The notes: a model not told the origin generated them from the letters alone. Positions 53,017 through 62,380 are shown, counted from the stretch's first letter. The stretch is 64,000 bases of DNA from Rubritalea tangerina (GCF_042683245.1 NZ_JBHUJB010000031.1:62001-126000), one strand, 5' to 3'. A program made the numbers and translations.

Positions 53017-53186
53017 CAATAAAGACAGCTTTGATGAATGCTGCTGAGCAGGCGAGAGAGATCTTGATAGAAATGAAGCGACCAAGCAAGTCCACAATGC
53101 GGATGGAGCAGTTGGAGTTTTCATTTGGAATGGTCAGAGAGTTTGAGGTTAATAAGAATGTGTATAAGAAGACGAGTCGTCCCTAA
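53010..53186 (+). CDS. Small protein of 58 aa under a LexA box
   Basis: Not recognised by family. From ATG 53010 the protein begins MNTIKTALMNAAEQAREIL (amphipathic helix), continues with a basic linker (MKRPSKSTMRM) and ends MEQLEFSF, then GMVREFEVNKNVYKKTSRP. The QLEFSF segment (34-39) resembles the beta-clamp-binding hexapeptide type seen in Pol IV (QLVLGL). If the promoter and LexA box are real, the mRNA is leaderless or nearly so; later ATGs at 53034 and 53073 keep the same C-terminal part. It is divergent from the PilT pair and about 95 bases upstream of the secretin gene. A DNA-damage function is a hypothesis. Confidence 0.6.
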   Translation: MNTIKTALMNAAEQAREILIEMKRPSKSTMRMEQLEFSFGMVREFEVNKNVYKKTSRP

Positions 53187-53280
53187 GTGAGGGTGGGGGG
53201 GAAATATGAGTGGGGCTAAGCGAAAGGGGCTAAATGTGTAAGAAAGCTAAAATTTCTCATTTTTGGGCTTACTGTGAGGC

Positions 53281-55698
53281 GTGGATGTGTGTATAAGCCG
53301 CATCAAACCTATGGTCAGATCAATTTCAGAATACAGCGCTGGAGCGCGTTGGGTGGGGAGAAATCTCACTCATTCATGCGTCGTTGGCATAGTGCTATCG
53401 ATGGCGGGGGGGGCTCTTATGGCGCAGAGTCATGACGCTCAAATTGCGCAGAAGGAGAGTGCGAAGCGCGCTGAGAATGTGGTATTAGCACAGGAGTTAT
53501 TACTAGCAGGAGATGATTTTTATAGGCAGCAGAAGTACCAGGAAGCTGTAAGTAATTATTCGCAGGCCTATTCTTTATTACCTAGGGGGGCGGTGTCGAA
53601 TGAGATAAAGAAGGCATCTGCTGAGAGGTATGCGCAGGCTGCGATTGAGCAGAGTAAGAGTTTATCGCGATTTGGTCAATACGATGAGGCTCGCGACTTA
53701 TTGAAAAGTGTGCTGGCAGAAGCCATGCCTGATCACAAAGGCGTGAAGCAGCGTTTGGCGCAGCTTGATGATCCAATTCGAACGAATCCAGTACTGACGC
53801 TGGAACACAGTAAAGATGCTGAGGCCGCAGGTAAATGGCTGCGCAAGGCGGAGGGGTATTATAATTTAGGAAAGTTTGATGATGCGCTGGCTGCGTATGA
53901 GGAGGTGTTACATCTCGACCCTTATAACAAGGCTGCACGTCGAGGGATGGAACGTCTGAATGCGGCGAAGACTGATTATTATCGCACAGCCTATGACCAG
54001 ACGCGGTCGGAGGCGTTGATGCAAGTGGATAGCCAATGGGAGTTGAAGGTGAATTCCTCGTTAGAGACGCTGCAGCAGTCATCTGAAGCGGAGAGGGCAG
54101 AAATGCGTATTCAGGAGGTCTATGCGAATAAGATCAAGCAGATTGTTGTGCCTATCGTTGATCTTCAGGATGTTGGTATTGAGGAGGCCTATGATTTGGT
54201 TCGAGTTTGGGCTCGTGAGTATGATCAGAGTACGGTTGATTCTAATGAAAAAGGAGCGAACTTTGTTCTGAATATCGGTGATAAAGATTCTGACTGGGGT
54301 AAGATGATTCGATCCAAGCGGATCAATTTAAACTTGCGCAGCGTGCCTTTGGATAAGGTATTGGATTTCATCAGCAATGCGACAGGTACGCAGTGGCGTT
54401 TCAGTGATCATGCTGTGATTGTGACACCCTCGGGTGCTGCTGATGGCAGCATTCACAGGAGGACTTTTAGGGTTCCGCCAACATTCATGCAGGATGCCGC
54501 GAGTAAGTCAGGAGCCAGTGATGATCCGTTTGCTGATGAGCCAAGCGATAGTGGTGCATTGACAGCAAGGGTGACTGCCAAAGAATTTTTGACCTCACTG
54601 GGTGTGAGCTTTCCGGATGGTGCGAGTGCAAAGTATATTCGCGGGTCAGGCATTTTGATGGTTTCCAACACCTTGCAGAATCTCGATATTATTGAGCAAT
54701 ATGTGCGGACTTATTCGCAGTCTGAGAATGTTCAGGTCGTGCTTAAGGTCACAGTGATGGATGTGCTTCGAAGTGATGTCGAGGAGCTTGGCTTTGATTG
54801 GTTATTAGGTTCAAGTTCTGGTCAGACTGTGGTGAGTGGAGGTACTCAGGGGAATGGATATCCGATTGCCCAGGACGGCTTGGCATTTCCATCAAATTCT
54901 GGACCTGTAACATCAGGTTTGCGGAGTGGAGATACGATGTTTGAGAAGAGCTTTTTAGATCGGGCTATTTTAAGGGATGAGACCTTTACTGGTCCACCTG
55001 AGCGCGCACCGGGTGTGTTGAGGTTAGCCAGTGATGATGTAGCTGTGATTCTGAGAGGTTTGAGCCAGAAGAAGAGTCTAGATCGTATGGACACCCCTAC
55101 GATCATTGCTAGATCAGGCGAGAAGGCGACTTTGTTTAGTGGAAGAGAATTCATTTACCCGACTGAGTATGAGCCACCTGAAATTCCGAACACAGTGGTA
55201 ACCGATCTCAATGGTAATTTCCCGGTGACATCGGCGACGGCAACAGCCTTTGAGACGCGCCTGGTTGGATTGTCTTTAGAAGCTGAGTGTACAGTGTCCG
55301 AAGATAAGAACTATGTGGACGTGAAGTTATTCTCAGAGATTGTAGATTTTGATGGCTTTGTAAATTATGGGTCACCGATTTCAGCTCCACAGACTGTGCC
55401 TTCAACTGGAGAGGTTGTGAATGTGGATTTGAATCAGAATGCGATCTTGATGCCAGTATTTCGTCCGATTCGCCTCAACACCGCCGTTACGGTACAGGAT
55501 GGTTCTAGCTTTGTGATTGCAGGATTGAACCAGAGCAGTATTGAAACAGTAGAGGATAAGGTGCCGATCCTTGGAGATATTCCTTTGGCTGGAAGATTTT
55601 TCAAAAGTGAAGGCATTCAGAAATCTGATAGAGCGCTATTTATTTTTGTGAATGTTGAGCTTAAGGACCCAACAGGTAAGAATTGGCGCGATCGTTAA
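53281..55698 (+). CDS. Amuc_1098-like secretin with TPR repeats
   Basis: Outer membrane secretin subunit of a type IV pilus or type II secretion-like system. From GTG 53281 (ATG 53311 is the alternative) a signal peptide ends near ALMAQSH. Residues about 60-240 contain TPR repeats (DFYRQQKYQEAVSNYSQAYSLLPRG and YYNLGKFDDALAAYEEVLHLDP). Secretin N-domains follow (VPLDKVLDFISNATGTQWRF; ILMVSNTLQNLDIIEQYV), then the secretin core with VPILGDIPLAGRFFKSEG and the closing FIFVNVELKDP. The layout matches the Amuc_1098 pilus protein family of Akkermansia. The pilus ATPases at 50654-52873 lie nearby on the other strand. A G8 run is at 53406-53413. Confidence 0.88.
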   Translation: MDVCISRIKPMVRSISEYSAGARWVGRNLTHSCVVGIVLSMAGGALMAQSHDAQIAQKESAKRAENVVLAQELLLAGDDFYRQQKYQEAVSNYSQAYSLLPRGAVSNEIKKASAERYAQAAIEQSKSLSRFGQYDEARDLLKSVLAEAMPDHKGVKQRLAQLDDPIRTNPVLTLEHSKDAEAAGKWLRKAEGYYNLGKFDDALAAYEEVLHLDPYNKAARRGMERLNAAKTDYYRTAYDQTRSEALMQVDSQWELKVNSSLETLQQSSEAERAEMRIQEVYANKIKQIVVPIVDLQDVGIEEAYDLVRVWAREYDQSTVDSNEKGANFVLNIGDKDSDWGKMIRSKRINLNLRSVPLDKVLDFISNATGTQWRFSDHAVIVTPSGAADGSIHRRTFRVPPTFMQDAASKSGASDDPFADEPSDSGALTARVTAKEFLTSLGVSFPDGASAKYIRGSGILMVSNTLQNLDIIEQYVRTYSQSENVQVVLKVTVMDVLRSDVEELGFDWLLGSSSGQTVVSGGTQGNGYPIAQDGLAFPSNSGPVTSGLRSGDTMFEKSFLDRAILRDETFTGPPERAPGVLRLASDDVAVILRGLSQKKSLDRMDTPTIIARSGEKATLFSGREFIYPTEYEPPEIPNTVVTDLNGNFPVTSATATAFETRLVGLSLEAECTVSEDKNYVDVKLFSEIVDFDGFVNYGSPISAPQTVPSTGEVVNVDLNQNAILMPVFRPIRLNTAVTVQDGSSFVIAGLNQSSIETVEDKVPILGDIPLAGRFFKSEGIQKSDRALFIFVNVELKDPTGKNWRDR

Positions 55699-55741
55699 TT
55701 TTTGGGAGTTGGGATAGAGGCACCCATTATTTGTCACACCA

Positions 55742-57220
55742 TTGGAAGGTTTGCACACTCAGGATTCTACACCATCACCCTCAGAGGAGGGTGGTGAGAT
55801 TAGGAGGCGTAAAGTACGCAAGAGAGTTAGGGTGGAAGAGCCTAAGCGCGGTCATAGGACTCGCCGCAAGTCAGCAAGAGGAGCAACTGCGCTAGAGAAG
55901 AGAAAGAAGCAGTGCTATCTGGTATGTGGCGTGTTTGGGGGTGTTTTCTTCTTGTTGCTATCTTTTTGTTTATCAATTGCTTATCACAATAGTAGTGCTT
56001 TCAAGGCTGAAGTCCTTGCGAGTATTGCCTCACAAACGGGTGGAGAGGTAAGTGTCAACCAAATGCGTTTTAGTCCGACCCTCGGGACGGCAAGAGAGCT
56101 CGAGCTTGAGTGGGCTGAGGACGGAGGGATGTTTGATTACCTTAAGCTAGATAAGGTTAGAGCGAGCTATACCCCTAGTGGTTTTTTAGGGGCGAGTTGG
56201 GAGGCGCTGGAAATTACATCTGAGAAATCTATTTTTTCGTTAGCCTTAAGTGGTCGGGATCACTTTTTTCCTGAGGGTAATGGGGGAGGATTTGATGGGT
56301 TCACTGCTGATGGTTTTCGTAGTAGAGATGTGACCGTGTATGTGGATGGAAACGTTTTATTGGAGGAGAGTGTTGCTCAGTTTCATTGGGAGAATGATGG
56401 GCTTCGGCTCAGCATGTCTGGCGGTGACGTTGCATTGTTAGGGTGGGGTGGATATGTTTTGGATAATGCGTTTGTGCAGCCCGATCGCGATGGAAAAGAG
56501 AGTATCCATGCTCGGCTTATTAACATAAAGAACCGTGGTAGTTTGCAGCTTTCAGGGGCACTTTTGAGTGGTGAGGGAAAATTGGGTAGGTGGGATATTG
56601 CTGTGGAGAAGGTTGATGTAGGTGATATATTTCCCAGTGAATTTTTGGAGGTTATAGGGATGGTGGTAGACGAAGGTACTGGTTGGATGCAAGTTACTGA
56701 TGGAAGTGTAGGGATGGAGCTGGAATGCCAGATCAAGTCGATGGAGTTAGGTAGGTTACCGAGCTTTGCTCGGCTGGCTGAGAGTTTGAGGAGAAATTTA
56801 TATAGGAGGCCAGCCTTTAGAAATGGTGGGAAATGTCGAATTGTGCAAGATTCGAAAGGTTGGTCTATTTCGAACATAGATGTGAGTGATGATGGGGTGT
56901 TAGCACTCAAGGGAGAGGTTATGTGTATGGATGGGAGGGTGAGCGGTGTGATAGAGATTGGTTTACCTTTAAACCTGAGAAAGAGCCTTCAGGGGAATTT
57001 TGTTGATGGAGCTTTTTCTAGAGAGAAGGATGGGTACTTATGGCAGGTGGTGAATATTAGTACTAATGATGAGGGAGAGGTAGTAGATGACCTATACAAG
57101 CTTTACAGTCGAGGTGAGGAAAAGGCTGTTATTGAGCAGTCAGTAGACACCGACACAAAAAGAGCTCCTAAGACACAGAGGGAGTTAGAAGAAGCTTTTG
57201 AGGAGATGATCGCAGAATGA
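55742..57220 (+). CDS. Single-pass membrane protein, AsmA-like
   Basis: 492 aa. No ATG is in frame at the 5' end, so TTG 55742 (or 55751) is the likely start. The first 60 residues are Arg/Lys-rich and cytoplasmic (RRRKVRKRVRVEEPKRGHRTRRK). A strong membrane segment lies at about 61-82 (YLVCGVFGGVFFLLLSFCLSI), and the rest is a large periplasmic beta-rich part resembling AsmA/DUF3971-type proteins (GEVSVNQMRFSPTLGTARELELEWA), which bridge lipids or help envelope assembly. No exact family can be named. The gene follows the secretin and overlaps the next gene by ATGA. Confidence 0.72.
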   Translation: MEGLHTQDSTPSPSEEGGEIRRRKVRKRVRVEEPKRGHRTRRKSARGATALEKRKKQCYLVCGVFGGVFFLLLSFCLSIAYHNSSAFKAEVLASIASQTGGEVSVNQMRFSPTLGTARELELEWAEDGGMFDYLKLDKVRASYTPSGFLGASWEALEITSEKSIFSLALSGRDHFFPEGNGGGFDGFTADGFRSRDVTVYVDGNVLLEESVAQFHWENDGLRLSMSGGDVALLGWGGYVLDNAFVQPDRDGKESIHARLINIKNRGSLQLSGALLSGEGKLGRWDIAVEKVDVGDIFPSEFLEVIGMVVDEGTGWMQVTDGSVGMELECQIKSMELGRLPSFARLAESLRRNLYRRPAFRNGGKCRIVQDSKGWSISNIDVSDDGVLALKGEVMCMDGRVSGVIEIGLPLNLRKSLQGNFVDGAFSREKDGYLWQVVNISTNDEGEVVDDLYKLYSRGEEKAVIEQSVDTDTKRAPKTQRELEEAFEEMIAE

Positions 57221-59181
57221 GGGTTGGGAATTTCGTATTGTGTGTGTGGGTTCTCTTCGCTGTTTTTCTTAGAGCTGAAGAGGGTGATGGATGGAGAGAT
57301 GCTATAGCGTTAGAACATATCGAAGAGGTTCGAAAATCTCTAGATCACGGTAAGAAGTATTATTCAATAAGTTCTGCGATCAGCGAGGAGCGTCTGAAAT
57401 GGGTCGAGATGTGTTTGGATGATTTAAAGTTTCGTAAATTTGATGAACGTTATGATTACCAAGTGATAGAGAGTAAAGTGCTTGGGGACTTTTGTATGAC
57501 AATCTTGATGGCGGAGGAAGATGGTGCGCCATTTGATGTAAACATCATGAGCTTAGGATTTTGTAGAATTGGGGGTGCTTGGAAAGCTGCTCCCGTTCTT
57601 GGTTCTTTTTTATTGGTGGACGAGAAGGGGTATTCAGCTGAGCGCGAGAAGTCTAAAATGGTTTTAAGGCAATGGGCTGAGAATAGATCAAGAAAGCATA
57701 GATTGATTGTAGCGAGTGAGAAGGAGAAGAGCCTGCTAGAGGAAGTGAAGAGGTATCAGGCTAATGATGCTGTTCTGAAGTCTGGCTCTAGAGAGGATGC
57801 TGTGGCGTTTTTTTTCAAGATGCTTCAGCGACGGGATATGGCGGGAATTCTGGCCAGTTCTGATATGCAGAGAGCATTTGTGAGTTCTTTGTTTAAGGAG
57901 GAGGAGAGTGTTTGGAGTGTGCTGTTAGGGAGTAGTTATTTGTATGCTATTTTACCTCAGGTAGAAGGTGAGGATATAGTGAGTGTGGCGCTATACCATC
58001 CGTATAATAAGAGTTTACAATCCGTTATGGAGTTAGGTGTGGAGCGTGAAGAGGGAAAGTGGGTTGTGGGGGTACCTATGGGGTTGAGGTATGGAGAAGA
58101 TGGGAAGTTGTTACTTAAACTACCGGGGCGAAGTGATTTACATCGAAGCAATCAAGGGTATATGGGGGACATCAGAAAGTCTGCATTAATGCATTTGGAC
58201 TTGAAAGCTTATGAGAGTGAAGCGCAATGCTCTATGGCGGTTTTGAAGGCTATTGAGGTGGGGTCTTTCCAGAATTTCATGAGTCTTATTGATTGGAAGG
58301 AATCATTCTTGGAGGGTGGGTTGGAGTTGTCGGAGGGGGATTTGGGTAGGTTGTATAGTAGGGCGTTAGCGAGGTGGAATGAGTGGAGGAATCAAAAGTT
58401 TAGTAAGCGTGAGTATATGTTTCAGGTGGAGCAGGAGGGCGTATCGTTGCGCCTCATGGCGCGCTACTCTCCAGGTAGGCTAACGCGCTTTGAAGTATCA
58501 GAGGTGCTATTGGCAGAGGTTGAAAATAAAGGGTGGTTGTTGGTGCCGGAATTCCGGATAGCTGAAGAGGTTGATGAGGATGTCATTTCGCAAGTGACTT
58601 TAGCTGAGGCGAGGATGGGTGTTGAGAAGTCACAGTCGATCATGATTGCGAGCCTTACAAGAGAGGTGAAAATAGAAAGCGGGTACGAGTTTGAGGGGGA
58701 AGAGAAGATTCCAGACAAGCAGGTGGAGGAATTATATGAGGCGTATCGTACATGCATCGAGCAGGGAGAAATTCGGTCATTGGGTACACTGGTGGCATGT
58801 TCTGAGGGGCAGGAAGAGAAATTACTAGAGGCTATTGGGCGTGATGTTAGGGCGCAGATGAGCACCCAGAGTTCAGTTGAATATTCAGAAGTTATCTCTG
58901 GAGAAAACATGGCTTGGGTGGTGATGCGAATAGAGTACCATCAGCAGGTGGACCCTGAGTTTATGGCATATCCGGTAGTGCGTAGTGCTGAGGGGCTCAA
59001 GATTCTTCCACAGTATCTTTATTATTATGAGCACGGTGGGGGACAGGTGATCGTGAATACACCAGTTTTGCGCAGGATCAAGGAGGTGGAAGGCGAAGAA
59101 TTCCTACTTGCTTATCAGGCGTTGCGAGCCAAATTTAATCAGTTAGTAGATTCAGAAATTGATAAGAATGACAACGAGTAA
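57217..59181 (+). CDS. Exported four-module protein of unknown function
   Basis: 654 aa with a signal peptide (MRVGNFVLCVWVLFAVFLRAEE). The mature chain appears to be four divergent modules of about 140-170 aa (near residues 25-145, 185-305, 325-470 and 495-640). Each begins with an amphipathic helix and ends in beta strands with a WK/LVP-type closing strand (WKAAPVL, WVVGVPMG, WLLVPEF, LKILPQY). This is suggestive of repeated NTF2-like domains, but I cannot confirm it. No catalytic motif is seen. It is coupled to the AsmA-like gene by ATGA, and its end overlaps the MoxR gene start. It may be a partner or substrate of the MoxR system. Confidence 0.72.
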   Translation: MRVGNFVLCVWVLFAVFLRAEEGDGWRDAIALEHIEEVRKSLDHGKKYYSISSAISEERLKWVEMCLDDLKFRKFDERYDYQVIESKVLGDFCMTILMAEEDGAPFDVNIMSLGFCRIGGAWKAAPVLGSFLLVDEKGYSAEREKSKMVLRQWAENRSRKHRLIVASEKEKSLLEEVKRYQANDAVLKSGSREDAVAFFFKMLQRRDMAGILASSDMQRAFVSSLFKEEESVWSVLLGSSYLYAILPQVEGEDIVSVALYHPYNKSLQSVMELGVEREEGKWVVGVPMGLRYGEDGKLLLKLPGRSDLHRSNQGYMGDIRKSALMHLDLKAYESEAQCSMAVLKAIEVGSFQNFMSLIDWKESFLEGGLELSEGDLGRLYSRALARWNEWRNQKFSKREYMFQVEQEGVSLRLMARYSPGRLTRFEVSEVLLAEVENKGWLLVPEFRIAEEVDEDVISQVTLAEARMGVEKSQSIMIASLTREVKIESGYEFEGEEKIPDKQVEELYEAYRTCIEQGEIRSLGTLVACSEGQEEKLLEAIGRDVRAQMSTQSSVEYSEVISGENMAWVVMRIEYHQQVDPEFMAYPVVRSAEGLKILPQYLYYYEHGGGQVIVNTPVLRRIKEVEGEEFLLAYQALRAKFNQLVDSEIDKNDNE

Positions 59182-60127
59182 AGCAAGCGGAGTGGTGAGT
59201 GAAGTCGGCAATGTTATTGAAGAAGCCGTTAGGAAGGTGGTACGAGGTCAAGAAGGTCTTATTCGCAAGTTAGTCTGCTGTTTGGGAGCTGGTGGGCATG
59301 TGCTTCTGGAAGACTATCCAGGGACAGGCAAGACGACTTTGGCGAAGGCCTTGGCAGGGGCGATAGGTGGAGCAGATTTTCAGCGTATTCAGTTTACGCC
59401 TGACTTATTGCCATCTGACATTCTTGGAGTATCGATACTCAACCCTCGGACAGGGGAGTTTAGTTTTCACAGGGGGCCGATATTTTCGAATATTTTACTA
59501 GGTGATGAGATTAACCGAGCTTCACCAAGGACTCAGAGTGCATTGTTAGAGGTGATGGCTGAAAAGCAAGCTACTGTGGAGGGAGTGCGTCATGCAATGG
59601 AAGGTTTATTTTTTGTCATAGCGACTCAGAACCCAGTGGAGTTTCGCGGAACATACCCATTGCCTGAGGCGCAGATGGATCGTTTTGCGATGCAATGTTC
59701 ATTGGGGTATGTTGGTGTGGAGGAGGAGGTTTCAATTTTAACTGATCAGCAAGGGGTCGTACATCCTGTGGATTCCATTGAGACGGTGGTGAGTCAATTA
59801 GAGGTAGTTGAGTGGCAAGCTCGGGTGGCGAAGGTTGCAATTAGTGATGAGCTCAAGCATTACATTGTATCGCTCTGTGCGGCTACGCGTGAGCACGAGT
59901 TGGTAAAATTGGCCGCGAGCCCCAGGGCGTCGATAGCGCTGATGAAGGTCTCGCAGGCTATGAGCCTGATGTTAGGTCAAGATTTCGTGACTCCAGAGAT
60001 TATTCAATCTGTGGCTGGGGATGTGATTGCGCATCGTTTGGTTGTTGATCATGAGGCCAAGTATTCGGGGCATTCAGGAAGAAGTATAGTGGATGAATTG
60101 TTAGCTTCACATCCGGTGCCGAGTTAG
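59168..60127 (+). CDS. MoxR family AAA ATPase
   Basis: AAA+ ATPase of about 319 aa that acts as chaperone or metal-insertion factor, often with VWA or DUF58 proteins. Walker A is LLEDYPGTGKTT, followed by FQRIQFTPDLLPSDILG. Walker B is GDEINRASPRTQSALLEVMAEKQ, the sensor region is FFVIATQNPVEFRGTYPLPEAQMDRF, and the arginine region is SPRASIALMKVSQAMSLM. ATG 59168 lies within the end of the preceding gene (14-base overlap) and is preferred to the TTG at 59159. The DUF58 gene follows. Confidence 0.94.
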   Translation: MTTSKASGVVSEVGNVIEEAVRKVVRGQEGLIRKLVCCLGAGGHVLLEDYPGTGKTTLAKALAGAIGGADFQRIQFTPDLLPSDILGVSILNPRTGEFSFHRGPIFSNILLGDEINRASPRTQSALLEVMAEKQATVEGVRHAMEGLFFVIATQNPVEFRGTYPLPEAQMDRFAMQCSLGYVGVEEEVSILTDQQGVVHPVDSIETVVSQLEVVEWQARVAKVAISDELKHYIVSLCAATREHELVKLAASPRASIALMKVSQAMSLMLGQDFVTPEIIQSVAGDVIAHRLVVDHEAKYSGHSGRSIVDELLASHPVPS

Positions 60128-60148
60128 AGGTATGAGGTGAGTGGATGA

Positions 60149-61522
60149 ATGAGAAGGCGCGTACAGAATAGGCTCTATCGGCTTTATCGATTTGGGTCGA
60201 AAGCGAGTTTTGAGTTAGGGCAGAGGATCACGCCTTTTGGGTGGATGGTGATTATAGGATGTCCCTTCATCGGCTTTGTGACGGCGATGTATCCACGGGA
60301 CACACTGTTTCGTTTATTGGCGATCTACTTTGCTGTGATAGGAGTGGCGTTGATAGGTGCGTGGTTAAGGCGAGCGAAGATAAGAGTGCGTCGGTATTTA
60401 CCTCGTTATGCTACAGTTGGTGAGAGGCTGGAGTATACGGTCAGGTATGAGAATTTGACACGGTTTGTGTTACGCAATTTTTACTTAAACGAGTTGGCGC
60501 CCGATCCGATTCCGAGTCGTGAGTTATTTTTACATTCGACTGAGCCAGGTGAAGAATTGCGCAACACCTTTGACCAGACATTTGTAGCGTATCGATGGAT
60601 GTGGATGATCAGGCGCAGGTTATTATTAAAGTCCGAAGCTGTATTGGCGGAGCCGGTGGGTGGAAAGATGAGTGGGACAGTGAGGGTGTCATTTCTACCG
60701 ATTCGGCGTGGGGTGATACAGCTTGAGCGTATGAGGGTGGTGTTGCCTGATCCGCTGGGGTGTTTTCAGAGGTCGTGGAGAGTGGAACAGGAGAAGGATA
60801 CTGTGATTGTTTTGCCGAAGCGTTATCGTTTTGCAGGATTTCAGATAGATGGAGAATCCCGCAGTCAATTGGGGGGAGATTCGAGTTCCTCGGTGGCGGG
60901 GCAGAGTGGTGAGTTTGTTTCACTACGTGAGTATCGTCCTGGTGACCCACCCAAGCATATTCATTGGCCGAGTTGGGGGAAGACCGGCAAGCCAATCATC
61001 AAGGAATATGAGGATGTATTTTTCCCTCGCTATGGACTGGTATTGGATACAGTTGTGAAGGCTGAGATGGAGCGCGTGTTTGAGGAGGCTATTTCGATAG
61101 CTGCGACCTTTGCGAGCAGTGTGGATACTGAGCAATCTCTTTTGGATTTGATGTTTGTTCAGCAGGGGGCGCAGGTCCATACGGTGGGTAAAAATGTGGA
61201 GAGAGTGGACAAGATGCTTGAGGTATTGGCGGGCTTAGATATGGAGACGAGCCCTGAGTGGGACGAGCTGGTTAAGATGGTGTTGAAGCATGCTGAGGCG
61301 ATGACGACTTGTATCGTGGTATTGTGTTCGCTGGATGAGGAGCGGGTGGAGTTTCTTGAACGTTTGGCAGCCAGCGGAGTGAGTCTCTCAGTGCTTTTAG
61401 TGGTAGATGAAGGGGCCGAGGGGCATGGGGGGGAGAGTGCAGGGAGTGTGAGAGTGACACGCGTGTCGGTGCATCAGGTGGAAGCTGGCTTAGAGCAATT
61501 GAGTGGAGCTCGGTCGAGTTGA
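60149..61522 (+). CDS. DUF58 family protein
   Basis: 457 aa. Two membrane segments at about residues 30-75 (VIIGCPFIGFVTAMY and LLAIYFAVIGVALIGAWL) are followed by a soluble domain. The DUF58 signature is SGEFVSLREYRPGDPPKHIHWPSWGKTGKPIIKEYE (conserved RxYxxGDxxxxIxW), and a VWA-like C-terminal part follows (LVLDTVV ... CIVVLCSLDEERV). In other bacteria MoxR, DUF58 and a transglutaminase protein work together. Here the transglutaminase is absent and the preceding genes encode exported proteins instead. It is the last gene of the operon that starts with the secretin. Confidence 0.9.
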   Translation: MRRRVQNRLYRLYRFGSKASFELGQRITPFGWMVIIGCPFIGFVTAMYPRDTLFRLLAIYFAVIGVALIGAWLRRAKIRVRRYLPRYATVGERLEYTVRYENLTRFVLRNFYLNELAPDPIPSRELFLHSTEPGEELRNTFDQTFVAYRWMWMIRRRLLLKSEAVLAEPVGGKMSGTVRVSFLPIRRGVIQLERMRVVLPDPLGCFQRSWRVEQEKDTVIVLPKRYRFAGFQIDGESRSQLGGDSSSSVAGQSGEFVSLREYRPGDPPKHIHWPSWGKTGKPIIKEYEDVFFPRYGLVLDTVVKAEMERVFEEAISIAATFASSVDTEQSLLDLMFVQQGAQVHTVGKNVERVDKMLEVLAGLDMETSPEWDELVKMVLKHAEAMTTCIVVLCSLDEERVEFLERLAASGVSLSVLLVVDEGAEGHGGESAGSVRVTRVSVHQVEAGLEQLSGARSS

Positions 61523-61624
61523 GTTCAGTGGCTGGTAGTCTCAATAATGGCAAATCGGCTTCAAAAATAGTTGCGCATTTGAATTTAGGCCGTTAGCAGT
61601 GACTGCAACACAGAAAAACGAATT

Positions 61625-61861
61625 ATGGCAGACAAGGAAGATAAGAATCCAGAGAACGTAGGCGGCGAATTCTACGTCGATAGCCAGTGCATTGATTGTG
61701 ATCTTTGCCGTGAGACAGCGCCAAACAACTTCACTCGTGAAGATGACGAGGGTTATTCCTATGTATACAAGCAGCCTGAGAATGACGAGGAGCGTGAGCA
61801 ATGCGTTGAGGCTATGGAAGGTTGCCCTGTAGAGGCAATCGGTGAAGATGGGGCAGAGTAA
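61625..61861 (+). CDS. [4Fe-4S] ferredoxin
   Basis: A 78-aa acidic electron carrier with one cluster site: C-x2-C-x2-C (CIDCDLC, residues about 22-28) and a distant Cys-Pro (EGCPVEAIG, near residue 67) as the fourth ligand. An additional Cys lies in REQCVEAM. Such ferredoxins serve P450s, sulfur metabolism or radical enzymes; no partner is adjacent, so its electron donor and acceptor are unknown. The frame ends inside the start of the DciA-like gene. Confidence 0.92.
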   Translation: MADKEDKNPENVGGEFYVDSQCIDCDLCRETAPNNFTREDDEGYSYVYKQPENDEEREQCVEAMEGCPVEAIGEDGAE

Positions 61862-62249
61862 GGATCCATCACGAAAAAGAGCACTCCCGCACACGATGAA
61901 GTGGTTGCGGGAGCTTACATTGCGCCAATGGCGTCATGGGGATCCGGTGCCGGATCCGAATCGAAACATTCACACGGCTTCAGAGCATCTGGAGAGTTTG
62001 CTGAAGGAGGTTGGAGTTCAGGGGGGGATGGATGAGGAACGGCTGCGCCAGGCTTGGACTAAAGTGGCGGGTGATTTTGTGGCAAAACATGCTGAGCCTG
62101 AGTCTCTGAAAAGAGGTGTGCTTGTCTTGAAAGTGGTTCAGCCTTCTATGCGGTTCCATTTGGAGCAGATGAAGGGAAAATTGCTGAAGAATTTGAGAGA
62201 TGAGCTCGGTGAGGGCGTGGTGAAGCAAGTGCGATTCAAGGTCGGCTAA
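61842..62249 (+). CDS. DciA-like (DUF721) protein
   Basis: 135 aa. The C-terminal half has the DUF721 pattern (LRQAWTKVAGDFVAKHAEPESLKRGVLVLKVVQPSMRFHLEQMKGKLLKNLRDELG), the fold shared with DciA, the ancestral loader of the DnaB replicative helicase. The N-terminus (KWLRELTLRQWRHGDPVPDPNR) is shorter and basic. The start is GTG 61842 or ATG 61848, overlapping the ferredoxin gene by 14-20 bases, so translation is coupled. No replication gene is beside it. The loader function is inferred from family only. Confidence 0.85.
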   Translation: MKMGQSKDPSRKRALPHTMKWLRELTLRQWRHGDPVPDPNRNIHTASEHLESLLKEVGVQGGMDEERLRQAWTKVAGDFVAKHAEPESLKRGVLVLKVVQPSMRFHLEQMKGKLLKNLRDELGEGVVKQVRFKVG

Positions 62250-62380
62250 TGTGGGGGAGGTCCGATCCCAGATGAAGAGAGGGTAGGCGATAGCAGAGGG
62301 GGAAGAGTGCGCTAAGCGAGATGGCTGTGCGTTGTTTTTGATGGGTTGCCAAGTAGGGGATTCGGGGCTATGGAGCTGGT

